Of a stretch of DNA of 64,000 nucleotides, positions 1 to 13,497 are shown piece after piece. Both the position numbers and the translations under genes were made by a program. How positions within the stretch are numbered: position 1 is the stretch's first letter; every line of letters starts with the position of its first letter. This stretch comes from Labia minor. Taxonomy: Eukaryota > Arthropoda > Insecta > Dermaptera > Spongiphoridae. The stretch lies in assembly GCA_963082975.1 (NCBI GenBank), contig OY720345.1, positions 33,550,611-33,614,610 on the forward strand, in the 5' to 3' direction. The notes under the pieces are model-generated. The model saw only the letters and a program-made list of their open reading frames with translations. It was not told where the DNA came from and ran no database searches.

Positions 1-61
1 TATTTAATCTATAGAAATTAAACTTATTATTATTATTATATGTATGAATTAAATATTTAAA

Positions 62-644
62 AAAATCTGGAGTGTCTCCACTCTCATAAATTTGAATTGG
101 ATTAAATAACATAAGTATATATTATATATTTAAATTAAATTATAAATTAAAATTAATAAATAATGATTATTAAACCAGCGCGTATTTGACTTTTTGTTGA
201 TGGCACCACGATACGTGCTGGCGCGTGATTTGCAGTGTTAAAAAAATTAATTCCGGTTCTTTCAGCGACTCAATCAAGCTGAAATTCTATATGTAGCAGT
301 TTTATACAATTGTTAATCAAATGTGAAAAACTATCAAAAATTTTTCTTATTTTTATGGTCACTTTAGAGGACAAAAAATGAAAACGTGGTAGGTAATGAC
401 CCTCTTCCGGATTTCTCAAAAGTTGATAGAAAACTACAAATTTTGAATAATGCCCGTGTACCAAATTTCATTATTCTAGCTCAAACCGCTTTTGCGTAAT
501 CTTGTCTACATACACACATAAACACACATTTTTCTCAACCTTAATGAAAATAACTCAGGGACCTTCAAAACGTAAAAAAACATCAAAATCTCGACATCGA
601 AAATTTTCGTGATCGCAACACTATCTATGGCGAGATATTAAAAA
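62..644 (+). repeat. Rep-1 copy 1
   Basis: First of nine or more copies of an interspersed family of about 570-690 bp. Family features in order: a 5' mini-hairpin CTGGAGTGTCTCCA; GACTATCTCGC; an AT-rich block; the conserved motif GGCACCACGTCACGTG; CTCTTCCGGTTGAGC; a (CA)n tract; and a 3' hairpin CTATCTCTGGCGAGATAG followed by TAAAA. This copy has a short CA tract and a mutated 3' loop. It has no coding capacity. Confidence 0.85.
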
Positions 645-1724
645 TATTTTAATGATATACATCTAGTATTATTATTAATAAGTTTTTGACCATAAAAATA
701 AAAATAAATATACAAAATATTATTATATTTCTATTTAATCAATTAAAGATTAAAGACGAGATTGGTATTATATACATAAATAATATTAGATATAAACTAA
801 TGTAATTTTTATTTAACAATAATTATTGTAATATCTGCTAATTCAGTCTGATTGAAAGAAAGAATTGCTCCTGAGGCTAGTTTAGGTCAATGTTAAGCGG
901 TTGATTGTATTATTATACTTTTATCTCTATAAATGTATATTTCCAATAGAAAATACACTATTATAATTGAATTTATTTTGTCCACGAGGCTGAGTTCCTA
1001 GACCCTTATAAGTTAATGTTGTGAGTGTCCTTCCAAGGTCATCAAAACATTAGTTCTATTAGGTATTAGGATATTTATATATATATATATATATATATAT
1101 AAGATTTTAATTCTTTTAGTCTACTATAAATTACGCCCTTCCACTCAAGATAATATTTTATTTTCATCTCACTCTTTTAAAGCACTCCAAAGATAATTTA
1201 GAACGGGATTCAAAACATCAATTCCATTAATTAATACATGAAATAGTATTTTAATACAACATTGGCATCATCAAAGAGTCTCATACCAACCTATCACTGA
1301 TGTAAAGATTTATTATTTCAAAGATATTTTAATTACACTTTAAAAGAAAATTGGCTTAGATGTAAACATCGACAAATCTAGTAACAAAAAAAAAATACTG
1401 TTGTGTTATTTTTTTTTTTTTTTTTTGATTAATAACTTAATTTGTATACAAAAATTGGTAAAGAAAAAAAAACAGTATTATGATTTGATTATCGATAAGG
1501 GAAATAAAAATCTTATGAAACATTCGTATAAAAAATATTATTTATGAACTTTGAATATTATTTGAAGAATGGCATGGGTTAGTTTGGGAATATTAATAAA
1601 TTGGGGTTGGAGCGTTTATAATGAATAACCTCTCTAATAAAATAATTATTATCTTATAATCACATCTATTTGTACATAGATAGAAACAGTCAAAATTTAT
1701 TTTTACGAAAATACAGAAATTATG

Positions 1725-1926
1725 TTTTTACTATCTCACCAGAGATAGTAATGCGATCACGAAATTTTCGGTGAAGAGATTTTGATGTTTTTTTACGTTT
1801 TGAAGGTCCCTGAGTCATTTTCACTAAGGCTGAGAAAAATGCCTGTCTGAGTGCCTGTATGTAGACAAGATTACGCAAAAATGGTTTGAGCTAGAATAAT
1901 GAAATTTGGTACACCGGCATTCAATT
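1725..1926 (-). repeat. Rep-1 copy 2, truncated 3' part
   Basis: Only the 3' third of Rep-1 is present: terminal hairpin TACTATCTCACCAGAGATAGTA, the downstream block, and the GTAGACAAGATTACGC segment without a long microsatellite. The similarity stops at about 1926. Confidence 0.8.
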
Positions 1927-2435
1927 TCTCCTATCTCGGAAATAAATACAATATTAATATTAATTGTAGCAAGTCACACAGCAAATTATTCAAATATTTA
2001 AATTTTTATTGCTTACGAATAAATATTATTTAAATTATTGTAAAAGTTCTCTTTTCAATTAAAACTTATAATTTAATATTAATAGATCATTATTATTGAA
2101 TAATTTTAATTTGAAATATAAGATATTCTTCATTTTTTTTTTAATCATATTATAATATACTTAATATCATTGCCAATCTCTAGACTAAGAATTAATGAAT
2201 AACTCTTCTCGTTTAAAATAATTTTATAAAAATTAAAACCCCTAATAGAGATTCTAAATAACAATTATGGTGATATTCTTAAATGATTATATTAAATAAA
2301 AATATGAATTAGAGAAATTGTTTTTAAAAAATCATATATAATATGACGTGTTGTTTCAAGATTTATAAAATTTTTACTAGTATAAGTTAAATTTTAAATT
2401 AATATAAATATATTAAAAGACATATTATTTAGTTC

Positions 2436-2830
2436 GTACTGAGCATCGATAGGAAGGAAAGGTATTGTTTTCACACCAAATTTCACATGTGGAGATTTTT
2501 ACATATCTCCATGAATCATTGGATTTTGTTAACAGAAAAAGGTATTTTTAGCATGATGTCTTTCCATTATAACTTCAACAGCTCAACGGATTTTGATAAA
2601 ATTTGATACTTTTACTTAACGCACCAGTAGCATGAATTCATCAACTTTTTGTGTATATCCGGAAACCGGAAGTGCTATTTTTCAAAGTATTAATTTTATA
2701 TTCACTGTCGGAAATTTTTTACTTTAAAATATAGTATTAATTAATAATTGAGTAATTAAATTAAAAATAAAAACCAAGATAATATAATTTTGTCATTTTA
2801 TTTAATTCAAGTTTTAAAAATATTTTTTTT
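2436..2830 (+). repeat. Rep-2 fragment
   Basis: Starts at ATCGATAGGAAGGAAAGG and contains CACACCAAATTTCACATGTG, TCAACGGATTTTGATAAAATT and CCGGAAACCGGAAG, then the tail module AAAAACCAAGATAATATAA also seen at 44.9 kb. The right-hand terminus is missing. Confidence 0.7.
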
Positions 2831-3967
2831 TTATAGTTTCTACACAAAAATTATTTTTACTAAAAAATCGATATATATAATATTTCTAATTACACTCATG
2901 AAATACTAGCGCTCAGTTTTAAATCAATTCAAAGAAAAAAATAAAGAATTTAAAAATTTTAAACTCACGCAAAATACCTAATTCTCCCGGCCCAATGACG
3001 TAGCCAGTGTATGAGCTGCGACTATGTACCTGGCGTTTTCTTCCAATGCGTTCGGCCGAGGCTCAAATATAATAATAATTATATATATATATATTATTAC
3101 CTATAGGTCGAAATAAAAATGATATAAAATTTAATTCGACCCCAATCCAATATTATTATATTAAACTAACTGGCAAAATAAAAAATACATATATATATAT
3201 ATATATATAATGTTATTTTTAATTATTCGGTTCTGTTCCTGACCACTTTCAATTAAAATGCATCGTTTGTATAATTATGTTTCTAACTTCTTGAATATTT
3301 TTTTATCTTTAACTTATCCCCGCATAATTACATACAAATCAAAATAATTTTTTTTTTTAAATCAGATAAATAATTAATATTTATATAGATAGAGATTTAG
3401 ATAGATAGATTAGATAATTGAAAACAAACATAACAGTTTGATAAATCCCCTCTTCCCCCTCAGGTGTGATATGGACACAGACAACGACTAGTCTCTCAAA
3501 CACTTTATTTATTTTTTAAATTATATATATTTTTAATTTATAAATTTATCTATAGACTATATAAATTTACTTTATAGGTTAATTTTGAAATAAACTAGAG
3601 GATATAGATTGATATATAAGAATAAAAAAAACAAAGTCCTAGTTTCTCTTATAAATAATTTATTTGCCTTTAATTGATTAAATATTCTTTCTAAGAAAAG
3701 GTTCATCCAAAAAAAAACCTACCTGAAGATAAACCAATATCAAATACATAAATAAACAAAATGTTTCGATAATAAATAAACTTTAAACAAGAGAAAATCT
3801 TTAACACGGCGTTGATTGCTTTCCATTAGACGTTGATAACCTTCTCTAGATATTTATTTTATAGAAAAGACAAGATCTAGTGTAAAAAAAATACTCTTTC
3901 TAGTTCAAACAAATGTAAGTTAATGTCAATTTATTCAAATTAACTATTCTTAATTGGGTTTCTCTTT

Positions 3968-4032
3968 TTACGATCCAGGACCTTCTTGCACCTTTGATGG
4001 ATAATTGACTTCAAAAGGTAATCTCACACTTT
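3968..4032 (-). CDS. Candidate terminal exon (orphan)
   Basis: On the minus strand a pyrimidine-rich tract (TTTTTTTTCTTCTTATTAAAG) is followed by an open frame reading SVRLPFEVNYPSKVQEGPGS and a stop. Composition is more even than its surroundings. No upstream exon was found and the peptide is not recognised. It may be a last exon of an unseen gene or chance. Confidence 0.25.
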
Positions 4033-4699
4033 CTTTAATAAGAAGAAAAAAAATATCAAAATAAGAACATAATGAGAGGATTTAATTTAATGGAATAATC
4101 TTTATCTAATTTATGTGGTTATATAATATTATCTTAATTCACCTCGTTAAAATAAAAAATTATTATGATAAATAATAGTATAACGTTCATATTAATAAAA
4201 ATGTCATTTATTTCAGTGAATGTTAAAAAATATCTATTTTATTTATTTTTTTAACTACACCTTTAACTACACCTTTTTAAATAAACGCTCTTCGATTAAT
4301 TTAATTTAATTTTATTATATAACTAACTTGTCTGTCCGTTTACACCGGTCTTCTCATCTATCCGGAGGTCTGGACTCTCCTTTCTATTATATTAATTAAA
4401 CATTCACTTTTCTGACCTTTTTGAGGTTTGAATCTTCAACTTAAGTTCAGTATTTCATCAATTCTTAACTGAGTTGACTTCATGAATTTATTTATTTATT
4501 TATTTATTGCCTTTATTTGGTTACAAATATTTATTTACAAAAAAAAAAAATTCATGAATTAATATAATTTAAATATATAGATTGATTAAATTATTTAAAA
4601 ATTTTTTCATAATTAAAGCAATTTCATATTGTATTTACAAAATTATATTGATTATTAATAACTTAAGAATAGAGAATGTTTTAATGTTTAATATATAGT

Positions 4700-5390
4700 A
4701 AGTACCTGGTTCACCGAGCCGCCGCTCGGTCATTAAAAAAAGTTATTCCTTATTACTGGGTTTAGCTGGCAATATTTTTAACTGATCCATCGAGCCACCG
4801 TTGAAATAAGTTAAAAGAACATAAAATAGTCTTAAGACATATACACCTTAAACGTGCTTAATGCTCTGAAAGACAGAAAAGTATGGTCTCTGTTGATATA
4901 ACATAATATATATTTCGTAATTTGATTTAATATAATATATTTTATATTTACGGAAGCGCCGTCGGACGAAGTTGATAACATCATTTAAATTTCCAATTTT
5001 AAATTAAGAAAAAACTAATAAACGTTCTGAAACGATTTCAAATAATTTAAATATATGTATTAATGCAATAAAAAACAGATATGGATATAACATAAGTATT
5101 TTTAATTTTATTTTATTTATAATATATTATAATTATATATTTATAAAATATTATAAGGAAACGCTGTATGACGTAGTTGCTGACGTCATATAAATTTAAA
5201 TTAAGAAAAAAACTAATGAAGATGATTTTTTCCGAGGCTGAAATCAATACAGAGCGATTTTTCTTTATAAAAATTATCTATTGTGTGAATTTCAACAAAA
5301 TCCTTAGAGCGGCTTAATATATCCAAAATACAAATATATATACAATTTTAGCTAGTATAATAAGTTAAGTTTAAGATAAGATAAGATATA
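4700..5390 (-). repeat. Rep-3 element, minus orientation
   Basis: Rep-3 in this orientation starts AGTACCTGGTTCACCGAGCC, a hairpin with CGGCTCGGT. It continues with ATAACATAATATATATTTCG, a GGAAGCGCCGTCGGACG module, TAAGAAAAAACTAAT and AGAGCGGTTTAATAT, and ends near TTTTAGCTAGTATAATAAG followed by (GATAA)n. This copy is composite, with parts of the middle duplicated. Confidence 0.7.
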
Positions 5391-6537
5391 TAAATTATTA
5401 TTTTAAAGTTAAAAAATTACGCTTGTTGATTTGAATTAATTACTATGTAATTAATTAATTAATATTCTTTTCATATTTTTTTTCAAAATATCTAAATGGA
5501 TAACAACTTAAGAGTTGGTTGTCCATGTGTTTGGCATGCCTGATGCTATATGACTTATCTTCATAGTAATTAAAATCTATTAGTTTCACAAAAAGTCTAA
5601 ACCTGTTGTCGATGTGTTTAACACTCATGTCTATAATAAAATAATAATTTTGCAAATTGAAAGGAGAAGGAAGTTGGGATGGATAGCATGATATGAAACA
5701 ATATCCAATTCATAATAATAATAAAATTTAAATTTGTTTTTGAAATAAAAATAATTAAATTATAATTGATTAATCTCTCTAACTAATTTAAACTAATTGT
5801 AAGTAGTGTTTTTATTTGAAAATTATCCACTCAATAAATCAATTTTAATTTTTTTTTTTATTTTTTTTTAAATCTTAAGATAAAAATTAAAATATAAATG
5901 AAGTTATATAAAAAAGAAAATAAAGAATCTCAAATATAATTCCAGGTCAAATAAAATCTATAAAAAATTTATTTTAATTATTTTTATTTATTGATATATT
6001 AATATTTAATCATTTTAAATATTTATAAAGCAACTCAAAGAATATTTTTTTAAATTTTTTTATATATGATTAAAATAACGCCTTTTGCCAATCACAAGAG
6101 TAATTACTTAAACATTTCTACAACATATATTTTTTTATTAACTTAGAAAAGAGTTGGAATTAACAATTAAAAGGTATATCATCAAACAATTTATTGTAAA
6201 ACTGATTAATTCGACTTTGATTTGTTTATATTTTTTTAGAATATACAATGTATTATAAGATTTCACGAATGTGATCAAAATCTTCATAATTTTCTCCTGG
6301 GACTCCGGAGTATAATATATGAGATTTTTTAAATAAAAGCAAGATTTATGGCCTAAATATACCATTTTTGTATTGTTTTTAAAATGAATAAATTATGAAA
6401 AGTATACTATATTAGAATTGAATAAAATTAATCTTCAAAGGTAAGTTTTTTAATAAATAAAATAAAATATTTCACCTAAGCAACGAAATGACAGAGAAAG
6501 CCTTTTTAATTCTACAATTTTAACAAACTTAACTTTA

Positions 6538-7329
6538 CGAGGTTTGCTCAAAAGAAAATGTGAATTTTGAATTATTTCGAAAAGCATTTATTTATTCATC
6601 AATATCTATTTTGTCCCCTTCAAAGTAATTCCCCTCAGATATAATGCACTTATTCCAGCGCTTCTTCCAATCGTGGAAGCACTTCTCAAATTTGCTTTTC
6701 AGACTTTATCTGGCAAAAAGCTTTCCTTTCATTGGTCTCTTCAGTTTTGGGAATAAGAAAAAGAACAGGGAGCTACATCTGGTGAATATGGTGTTTGAAG
6801 CATGATTACAGTGTTGTTTTTGGCCAAAAAATCACGAACAAGCAGCTGGTGCATTATTGTGATGCAGAATCCATTATTTGTTTTTCACGCAAACTTTGCA
6901 TAACTTCCTTGTAGTATTCCTTTTTAACAGTACGACCTGTAGGCAAGAACTGATGATGCACCACGAGATTGTAATCGAAGAAAACAGTGAATAAAACCTT
7001 TATATTTGATCGAACTTGGCGTGCTACTTATAAACATTTTTTTGAGACAAAGTAGACAAGTAGCCGAATGCTACAGTCAACATTTTAAGTGCGTTGGAAC
7101 AAAATTTAATACACATTCTTTTATCCATTTTTTTAAGTAAACAAGCAAATAACACACAAAAACGTGTCTAACTTTTTCAGTAGTCAAAAACAAACTACTA
7201 ATCCAAAATGGCTGATAATGTCAACATATGAGAAATATATGTGTACCAATATAACAAAAAAATATCGATAATCGAATGTACACATCCCGCGAAAATTCAA
7301 TATTCACCTTTTCTTTTGAACAGATCTCG
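6538..7329 (-). mobile_element. Mariner-like element, decayed transposase (GVQW3-like)
   Basis: Inverted ends CGAGGTTTGCTCAAAAG / CGAGATCTGTTCAAAAG, each bordered by TA. The minus strand starts near 7130 with a Met-Asp-Lys-Arg-Met-Cys-Ile-Lys-Phe-Cys motif. It then has WILHHNNAPAA (catalytic Asp region), FFLFPKLK, and a C-terminus near 6620-6690 (FEKCFHDWKKRWNKCI, EGNYFEGD). Frameshifts, stops and a large central deletion leave it inactive. Confidence 0.82.
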
Positions 7330-7916
7330 TAAAATCTTTATTCAAAAGAGGAGAATACCCAAATAACTTTTTTAATTTCTTCTAAATTATCTCTTTTTAT
7401 CTTTCATTATAAGTATAATAAAAATTAATTAATTAAATAAATTGCAAAGGACAATTTAAAATTATAGATATAACATTTTTTTTTTTTAATTATTAATTTA
7501 TTTTCATTAAGTTTATAATTTTTAAATATTATTTTTTTCATTTGAAAGTGCACATTAAATTCGAAAATTTATTCCATTTAGTTTTCACTGAAAAATTAAT
7601 AAGATATTATATTTCTAATTTGTGTGAAGCGAGGAAGTGAAATTTGTATTTCTTTATATAAATATATTTAAAAATTGATCATTATGAGATGAGGTCGTTA
7701 TTCTAAATGATTTATATTATTTTAGATATCATTCAGTTGATAATTTGTATAATCGAGTTTAAGTTTAAATTCTCTCTCTCATCATTCCTTTCTTGCTAGA
7801 AGTGAAAAGAGTTATGATGAATGAATACTGATTAAGTTTTATATTTATTTCCTCGAGGATGTTTCTACTCTACTATTAGATAGTTAATTGGTCGTGTGTG
7901 CAGTTGGAGGGTCAAT

Positions 7917-8036
7917 ATGGCCATTGCCAGGAGGAAATCGTCGGCTGCGTCATCTGCAGCCGCAGTCACAGCGGTTCTTTTATTTGTCTTTTCCTTGGGC
8001 CAGCTCCTCTTGTCAGCACCAGGCATGTGTAGAGGA
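7917..8036 (+). CDS. Candidate first coding exon with signal peptide (orphan)
   Basis: From the ATG at 7917 the frame encodes a basic start (MAIARRK), an Ala/Ser run, then a hydrophobic core (AVLLFVFSLGQLLL) and SAPGMCRG, which looks like a secretory signal peptide. Its GC content is far above the surroundings and falls sharply after 8036, where GGA is followed by the possible donor GTAACG. The frame continues to a stop at 8201, but that part is AT-rich and looks like intron. A GTG codon at 7896 would add seven residues. I found no downstream exon that I can link to it, so the product is unknown. Confidence 0.4.
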
Positions 8037-8536
8037 GTAACGGGTTTCTATTTCTCTGTCCACTTCCAACTATTTCGAATCTTTTCAGTCTCACAACCCA
8101 TCTTGCTTTTTTCTCCAGTTTCAACAGAATACAACATTCACTTGACATTGCCTAAACTAATAATTTTTAGCGATAAGCCAAAATGGACAGACACATTATG
8201 ATTCGAGGTAGATTAGAGATGCAAATTGGCCATAAACTAAACCATAAGCTCAACGAAAAGAATTTTACGGAAATAAATGTCACTATTAAAGGTTTTTATA
8301 ACATATAAAAAGATAAATATCAATACAAAACAACTTACTGAATGTTTGCTTTTTTAACTTCTTGAGGTACAAATTAATATAATTCTTTAAAATAATACTC
8401 ATAAATTAAATTGAATAAATGTCTTTTGAAATAAATGTGCATATTTTTTCGAATTAATATTAAAAAAAATTAATACTAATTATATCAGTATAATTTTATA
8501 GAAAATACCCGGTTTATTGAGCACAGCAGCTCATTA

Positions 8537-9713
8537 CTTATCTTATCTTATTATACTAGAAATAAGCTGGAGTGTCTCCACTCGACTATCACGCAATTTG
8601 AATTGGATTAAATAACATATATTATATAAAAATTAAATTTAATTAATTAAATTATAAATTATAAATTTAATTATTAGACCAGAGCGCGTTTGGCTCTTTA
8701 TTGATGGCACCACGCGCGTGATTTGCAGTGTTAAAAAATTAATTCCGGTACACTTTCAGTGAATTAATCAAGCTAAAATTCCATATATATAGCAGTTTTA
8801 TAAAATTTTTATTCATGTGAAAAACTATCAAACATATCAAACATATATCTATATTTTTACGGTCACTTTAAAAGGAAAAAAAAATCAAAACGTGGTAGGT
8901 AATGACCCGCTTCTGGTTGAGCAACATTTCTCAAAAGATGTTAGAAAACTACGAATTTTGAATAATGCCCGTATACCAAATTTTACGATTCTACCTAAAA
9001 CCGTTTTTGCATAATCTTACACACATACATACATAGACAGATATTTTTCTCAACCTTAGTGAAAATGGTTCAGGAACCTTCAAAACGTATAAAAACATCA
9101 AAATCCCGACATCGAAAATTTTCCTGATCGCAATACTATCTCTGGCGAGATAGTAAAACTTATATATATGTATTTTTGAAATATTAAACCGCCCTAAGGA
9201 TTTTTTTAAATTCACACCATAGATAATTTTTATAAAGAAAAATCGATCTGTTTCAGCCTCGTGAAATATCATCTTTGTTAGATTTTTCTTAATTTAAAAT
9301 AGGAATTTTAATAATAAAAAAATGGCGCCGGGTAACGCCGGACAGCGCTTCCTTAAATACAAAATATTATAAATAAAATAAAATTAATAATACCTTCCTT
9401 ACTATCGTAGGTCGGTAAAAATATTTATTTTAATAATATATATTTGTAATCAAATTACGAAATATATATTATGTTATATCCACAGACCATACTTTTCTGT
9501 CGTTTGTTGCATTAATACGTACGTTTAAGGGCTGTATGTTTTATGACTATTTTTTTTTCTAATTTATATTCTTTTAAATTATTTATAATTGTTTAATATA
9601 TTTTATCGTTTATTTATTTTAAATAATAAATCTTAATCTTAAATATTCATAGCTCATAAAGAATATTTTTTTTAAATACCTGCTCCGTGAACCAGGTACT
9701 TATTATTATTAAA
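8537..9713 (+). repeat. Rep-3 element interrupted by Rep-1
   Basis: Left part 8537-8562 (CTTATCTTATTATACTAG), then the Rep-1 copy, then 9159-9713 with ATGGCGCCGGGTAACGCC at about 9320 and the hairpin-associated end TGAACCAGGTACTT. The uninterrupted part at 9290-9330 is the empty site for the Rep-1 insertion at 24.3 kb. Confidence 0.78.
8563..9158 (+). repeat. Rep-1 copy 3, inserted in a Rep-3 element
   Basis: Complete copy running from TAAGCTGGAGTGTCTCC to GGCGAGATAGTAAAA. The Rep-3 sequence TTATACTAG...TTTGAAATATTAAACCGCC continues on both sides, so Rep-1 inserted into Rep-3. Confidence 0.88.
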
Positions 9714-10727
9714 CAATTTACAATTTACATTCTATGAACTGGTAAATCCAATTATTTACTTTATATGTTTGAATTCTTTGTTAATATTTGTGTTTATATT
9801 GATAAAAGCTTCTATAATTCATTCGCTTAATTGTTTAATAATAAAAAATAATATGAGATAATTTTCAAATCCCTGAAAATCCATAATAACTTACAAAGAA
9901 TAAAAACTATATTTAGTATCAAGAAAGAGGTCAGAAGGTATGGATTTTGATTAATATTTCTTGGATAAAAGAGAGCTCTCCATGAGGCTGATTACTAGAA
10001 TAAACAATTACAATATGATTTTATTAGAGTAACAGCAATTCTTTCTTCTTTTGGATGTTTATAACCCGCGGCGATTATTTCCATAAATTGTATCTTTCAC
10101 ATTAGCATTTAGATTTAGCAAAAGATATTTGTAATTAAAATAGTTATGTGTTTTTTTTCTATTATTTTCACAACATTCATTTATACTTTAATCTTAAAAG
10201 CTTACATGATTTTTTAAATTTCTTAAACATGACTCCCATCCTATGAACAATAAGAATGAATTAAGCTTTATATAAATTAAAATAATAAATTATGATTTAT
10301 ATATAGGTATATGATAAAGTAATGAAGTCAAATAAATTATATAATATAAAAAAAGTTAATTAATAGTTCTAATTAAAATGATCAAATTCATTTTTTAATT
10401 TATTTTAAAATTCTAAATATCATTTTATACAAATCACAATTGTTTAGGAGTTTGGATAATTAAATATAATAATAATAATAATAATGGTCAACTTTTAAAA
10501 ATAATACATTAATATATGGAGTATTTGTGATATTATCATTTTCATCATTTTTATTATCATTTCCCACTATTTTATTCACGTCTAATGTTGAGAGTAAATT
10601 CAAACCTAAACTAAATTAAAAATATCTAATGGGTTATGCACGACCATTACAAAATATATACAGGATACAAACTAACATCAAAATATCTTTTAGAATTTAT
10701 TTTATATTATGAATGTATGAGGAGATA

Positions 10728-11137
10728 GGTCAATAAGGCTCCTGTCAGCAGGCAACTATCAACTGACTCCTGTCGAAATTTGAACCAGCTGGGTCTTTTA
10801 GTTTTTGTTTGACATTCATTGATAGCAGACTATTTCGTGATTGAAGAAGAAAATGGAAAAAGTGAATTTCTATGAAAATCCATGAATGGGATACGAATTG
10901 CTTCCTCATCCGCTCTATTCTCCGGAATTAGCCCCCGGTGACTATTTCTTGTTTCCAAACCTGAAGAAATGGCTCGGCGGAAAGAGATTTGACTTCAAAG
11001 ATGAAATCATCTCACAAACAAATACTTGCTTATTTTGATGTCCTCGACAAATCTTACATTTTAGAAGAGATAGGATTCAAAGGAGACTACGTTGAAAAAT
11101 AAAATAATTTTTTATCAAAAAACCTGTCTTATTCACC
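10728..11137 (+). mobile_element. Internally deleted mariner copy
   Basis: Terminal inverted repeats GGTCAATAAGGC / inverse of GGTGAATAAGAC. At 10896-10995 it encodes the mariner C-terminal catalytic block LPHPLYSPELAPGDYFLFPN, then KKWLGGKRF. After a frameshift come YFDVLDKSYILEEIGFKGDY and a stop. The N-terminal two thirds is missing. Unlike the copy at 6.5 kb in sequence and termini, so a different mariner lineage. Confidence 0.78.
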
Positions 11138-12111
11138 TGCACTTGTATGTGAATATGAATATATTTTTTTATTGAGTTCATTCTCTCAAAATGAATAGAA
11201 ACTAAATGAAATAATTTATTATACCTTTTATTACGAATATATTATTTTCAGCTATTGAAAACAGTCAGTTGTTATCGTTTATTATAATTTATTTATAAGT
11301 TTATTTATTTATTTAAAAGAAGTTTTAAAATTAAATAAGTTTAATTAATAATTATGAAATGATTATCACTTAAATATCTGTTTAGAAAAATATCATATTC
11401 TATTTTTCGTTTATTTTGGCTTATTGTTAGTCTAGTTTTTCAGATGTATACAAGTATTTCTCTATATATATAAAATATAAAATAATAATATAAAATATAA
11501 AATCCAATAAAAATATTGTTTATAAAAATGAACACAAATAAACAGGTATTTTTTACGTGTAAATTTTTTTTTTTTGTGTACAAATAATTTCCCTATTCCG
11601 CTCAATAGATTTATTCAAGTAACACATCTGATTTTTTTTTTAAATCATAATTTATGCATAGAACATCTTTTTAAATATTCTTAATTTCTCCTTGAATAAT
11701 TTATTTTTCTTTCCCGTAAATTACTTACTTTAGAAAATAATAAATTAAAAAATAATTAATATTTTAACTAGTTATTCTAAATGAATTGAACAATAAAATC
11801 GATTATTAAGTTTAATAATAATAAATAATGAAAAATATAAATAAATTAATTTCTCTAATGCATTGTATGATACGATATTTAATTAATTCTTTTAATTATT
11901 TAATATGAATAAAAGATTTGCAATTAATTTTTTTTTTTTTTTATAATTTCACCTTAAAATGATAGGCATAGAAGCGTGAATTGAGAATTTTTTTCTCAAG
12001 GAAATATTAAAAAGTGATTGATTCCAAAAAAAAGGTCCATTGCTAACTATACATTTTCGTTTTTTAAGTAATTTGTTGATAAAAATATTTCCTTTTTTAA
12101 CGATTCATTAT

Positions 12112-12802
12112 TTTTACTATCTCGCCAGAGATAGTTTTGCGATCATGAAAATTTTCGATTTTGAGATTTTGATGTTTTTATACGTTTTGAAGGTTCCTGA
12201 ATCATTTTCACTAAGGTTGAGAAAAATGTCTGTGTGTGTGTATGTGTGTGTGTGTATGTGTGTGTATGTGTGTGTGTGTGTATGTGTGTATGTGTGTGTG
12301 TGTATGTGTGTGTGTATGTGTATGTGTGTGTGTGTGTGTGTATGTAGACAAGATTACGCAAAAACGGTTTGAGCTAGAATGATGAAATTTGGTACATGGA
12401 CATTATTCAAAATTCATAGTTTTCTATCAACTTTTGAGAAATGTAGCTCAACCGGAAGAGGGTCATTACCTACAACGTTTTGATTTTTTTTCCTCTAAAG
12501 TGACCGTAAAAATAAAAATATATGTTTGATAATTTTTTACATAATTAATAATTGTATAAAACTGCTATATATAGAATTTCAGTTTGATTGAATCGCTGAA
12601 AGTACCAGAATTAATTTTTTAGCACTGCAAATCTCACGCGCCAACACGTGCCATGGTGCCATCAATAAAAAGCCAAACATGCGCTGGTTTAATATTTATT
12701 ATTTATAATTTATAATTAATTAAATTTAATTTAAATATAATATATTATGTTATTTAATCCAATTCAAATGCGAGATAGTCGAGTGGAGACACTCCAGCTA
12801 AT
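12112..12802 (-). repeat. Rep-1 copy 4 with long (TG)n tract
   Basis: Complete minus-orientation copy, from TTTTACTATCTCGCC to CTCCAGCTAA. The microsatellite (about 12230-12345) is expanded to over 100 bp of TG with interspersed TATG. Long open frames of Val/Cys or His/Thr repeats over it are artefacts of the tract. Confidence 0.88.
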
Positions 12803-13497
12803 TTTTAACTTCGAATGACCGTAAGTGTTACTCAGTAAGGCCATCGATGCAAACAGCTAATCAGAAAAAATCTCGTCTGGTGAGTAAAGCACATGGAATA
12901 GTACTTCCCAAATGAGTGCTTTCAGCATCATCCAATTCATCCGATAAATCAAATTAATCCTATTATCAAATCTGGGTCATCTTGATTCAAATCAAATAAT
13001 TAAATTAATTATTAAACAATACAAATAAACAAATAAAAATTATAACTAGATAAATTTGAAAGCAGAAATAAGGCTCTCAGAGAAATAAATAAATTTAAAT
13101 TTCATCAGATTCAGTAGTGGGTGGCGTTCTCGACTGAAGATAATATCAATAACATATATCATGTCTGCACACAGTTCAATTCTAAACATTACGTAAATTC
13201 GTTCTTTAACTTGCTTTGAGTACTTGAATATTGAATGATATTAATATCTCTGTTAAAGATCCAAAGATTCAAAAAATATTCTTTTCCAGATTCCTTACAA
13301 TTTCGGGAAATTGTTTAGCCTAATAGATGTATCATGGATTTGGATAAAACTTTACCAGTAGATTCCTTTTTTTATTCAAAATAAACTTTGTTTAAGAAGT
13401 ATATGGAGGTCGTTTCTAGTTTACGAAATAAAAATTGCATATATTCGATTTAGCTACAATGTTTTACCAGAGGGCTCTACTAATTTTCTGTGTTTTT

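Larger units (their letters stand above)
645..6537. other. Gene-poor AT-rich stretch outside listed repeats
   Basis: Apart from the repeats and orphan exon listed separately, I see no coding signal. It contains an (AT)n run at 1077-1101, poly-A/T tracts, a GC-richer patch at 2985-3070, and pyrimidine-rich acceptor-like sequence at 3450. Short open frames at 5455-5655 and 6138-6365 have no recognisable features. Confidence 0.6.
9714..13497. other. AT-rich intergenic sequence
   Basis: Outside the mariner copy and Rep-1 copy 4, nothing but simple AT-rich sequence with (AAT)n near 10470 is visible. 12803-13497 is mixed and unassigned. Confidence 0.6.

Noticed and set aside
1021-1075. Possible LTR around 880-1075 (CTCTATAAATG followed by mixed-composition sequence)
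   Set aside because: No second LTR, primer-binding site or gag/pol frame was found in the window.
12040-12372. 110-residue frame ending in Val/Cys/Met repeats, and the antisense His/Thr frame
   Set aside because: Both are translations of the Rep-1 (TG)n microsatellite. The same peptide string (YYLARDSIAI...) recurs over other Rep-1 copies in either strand, so it marks the repeat and not a gene.
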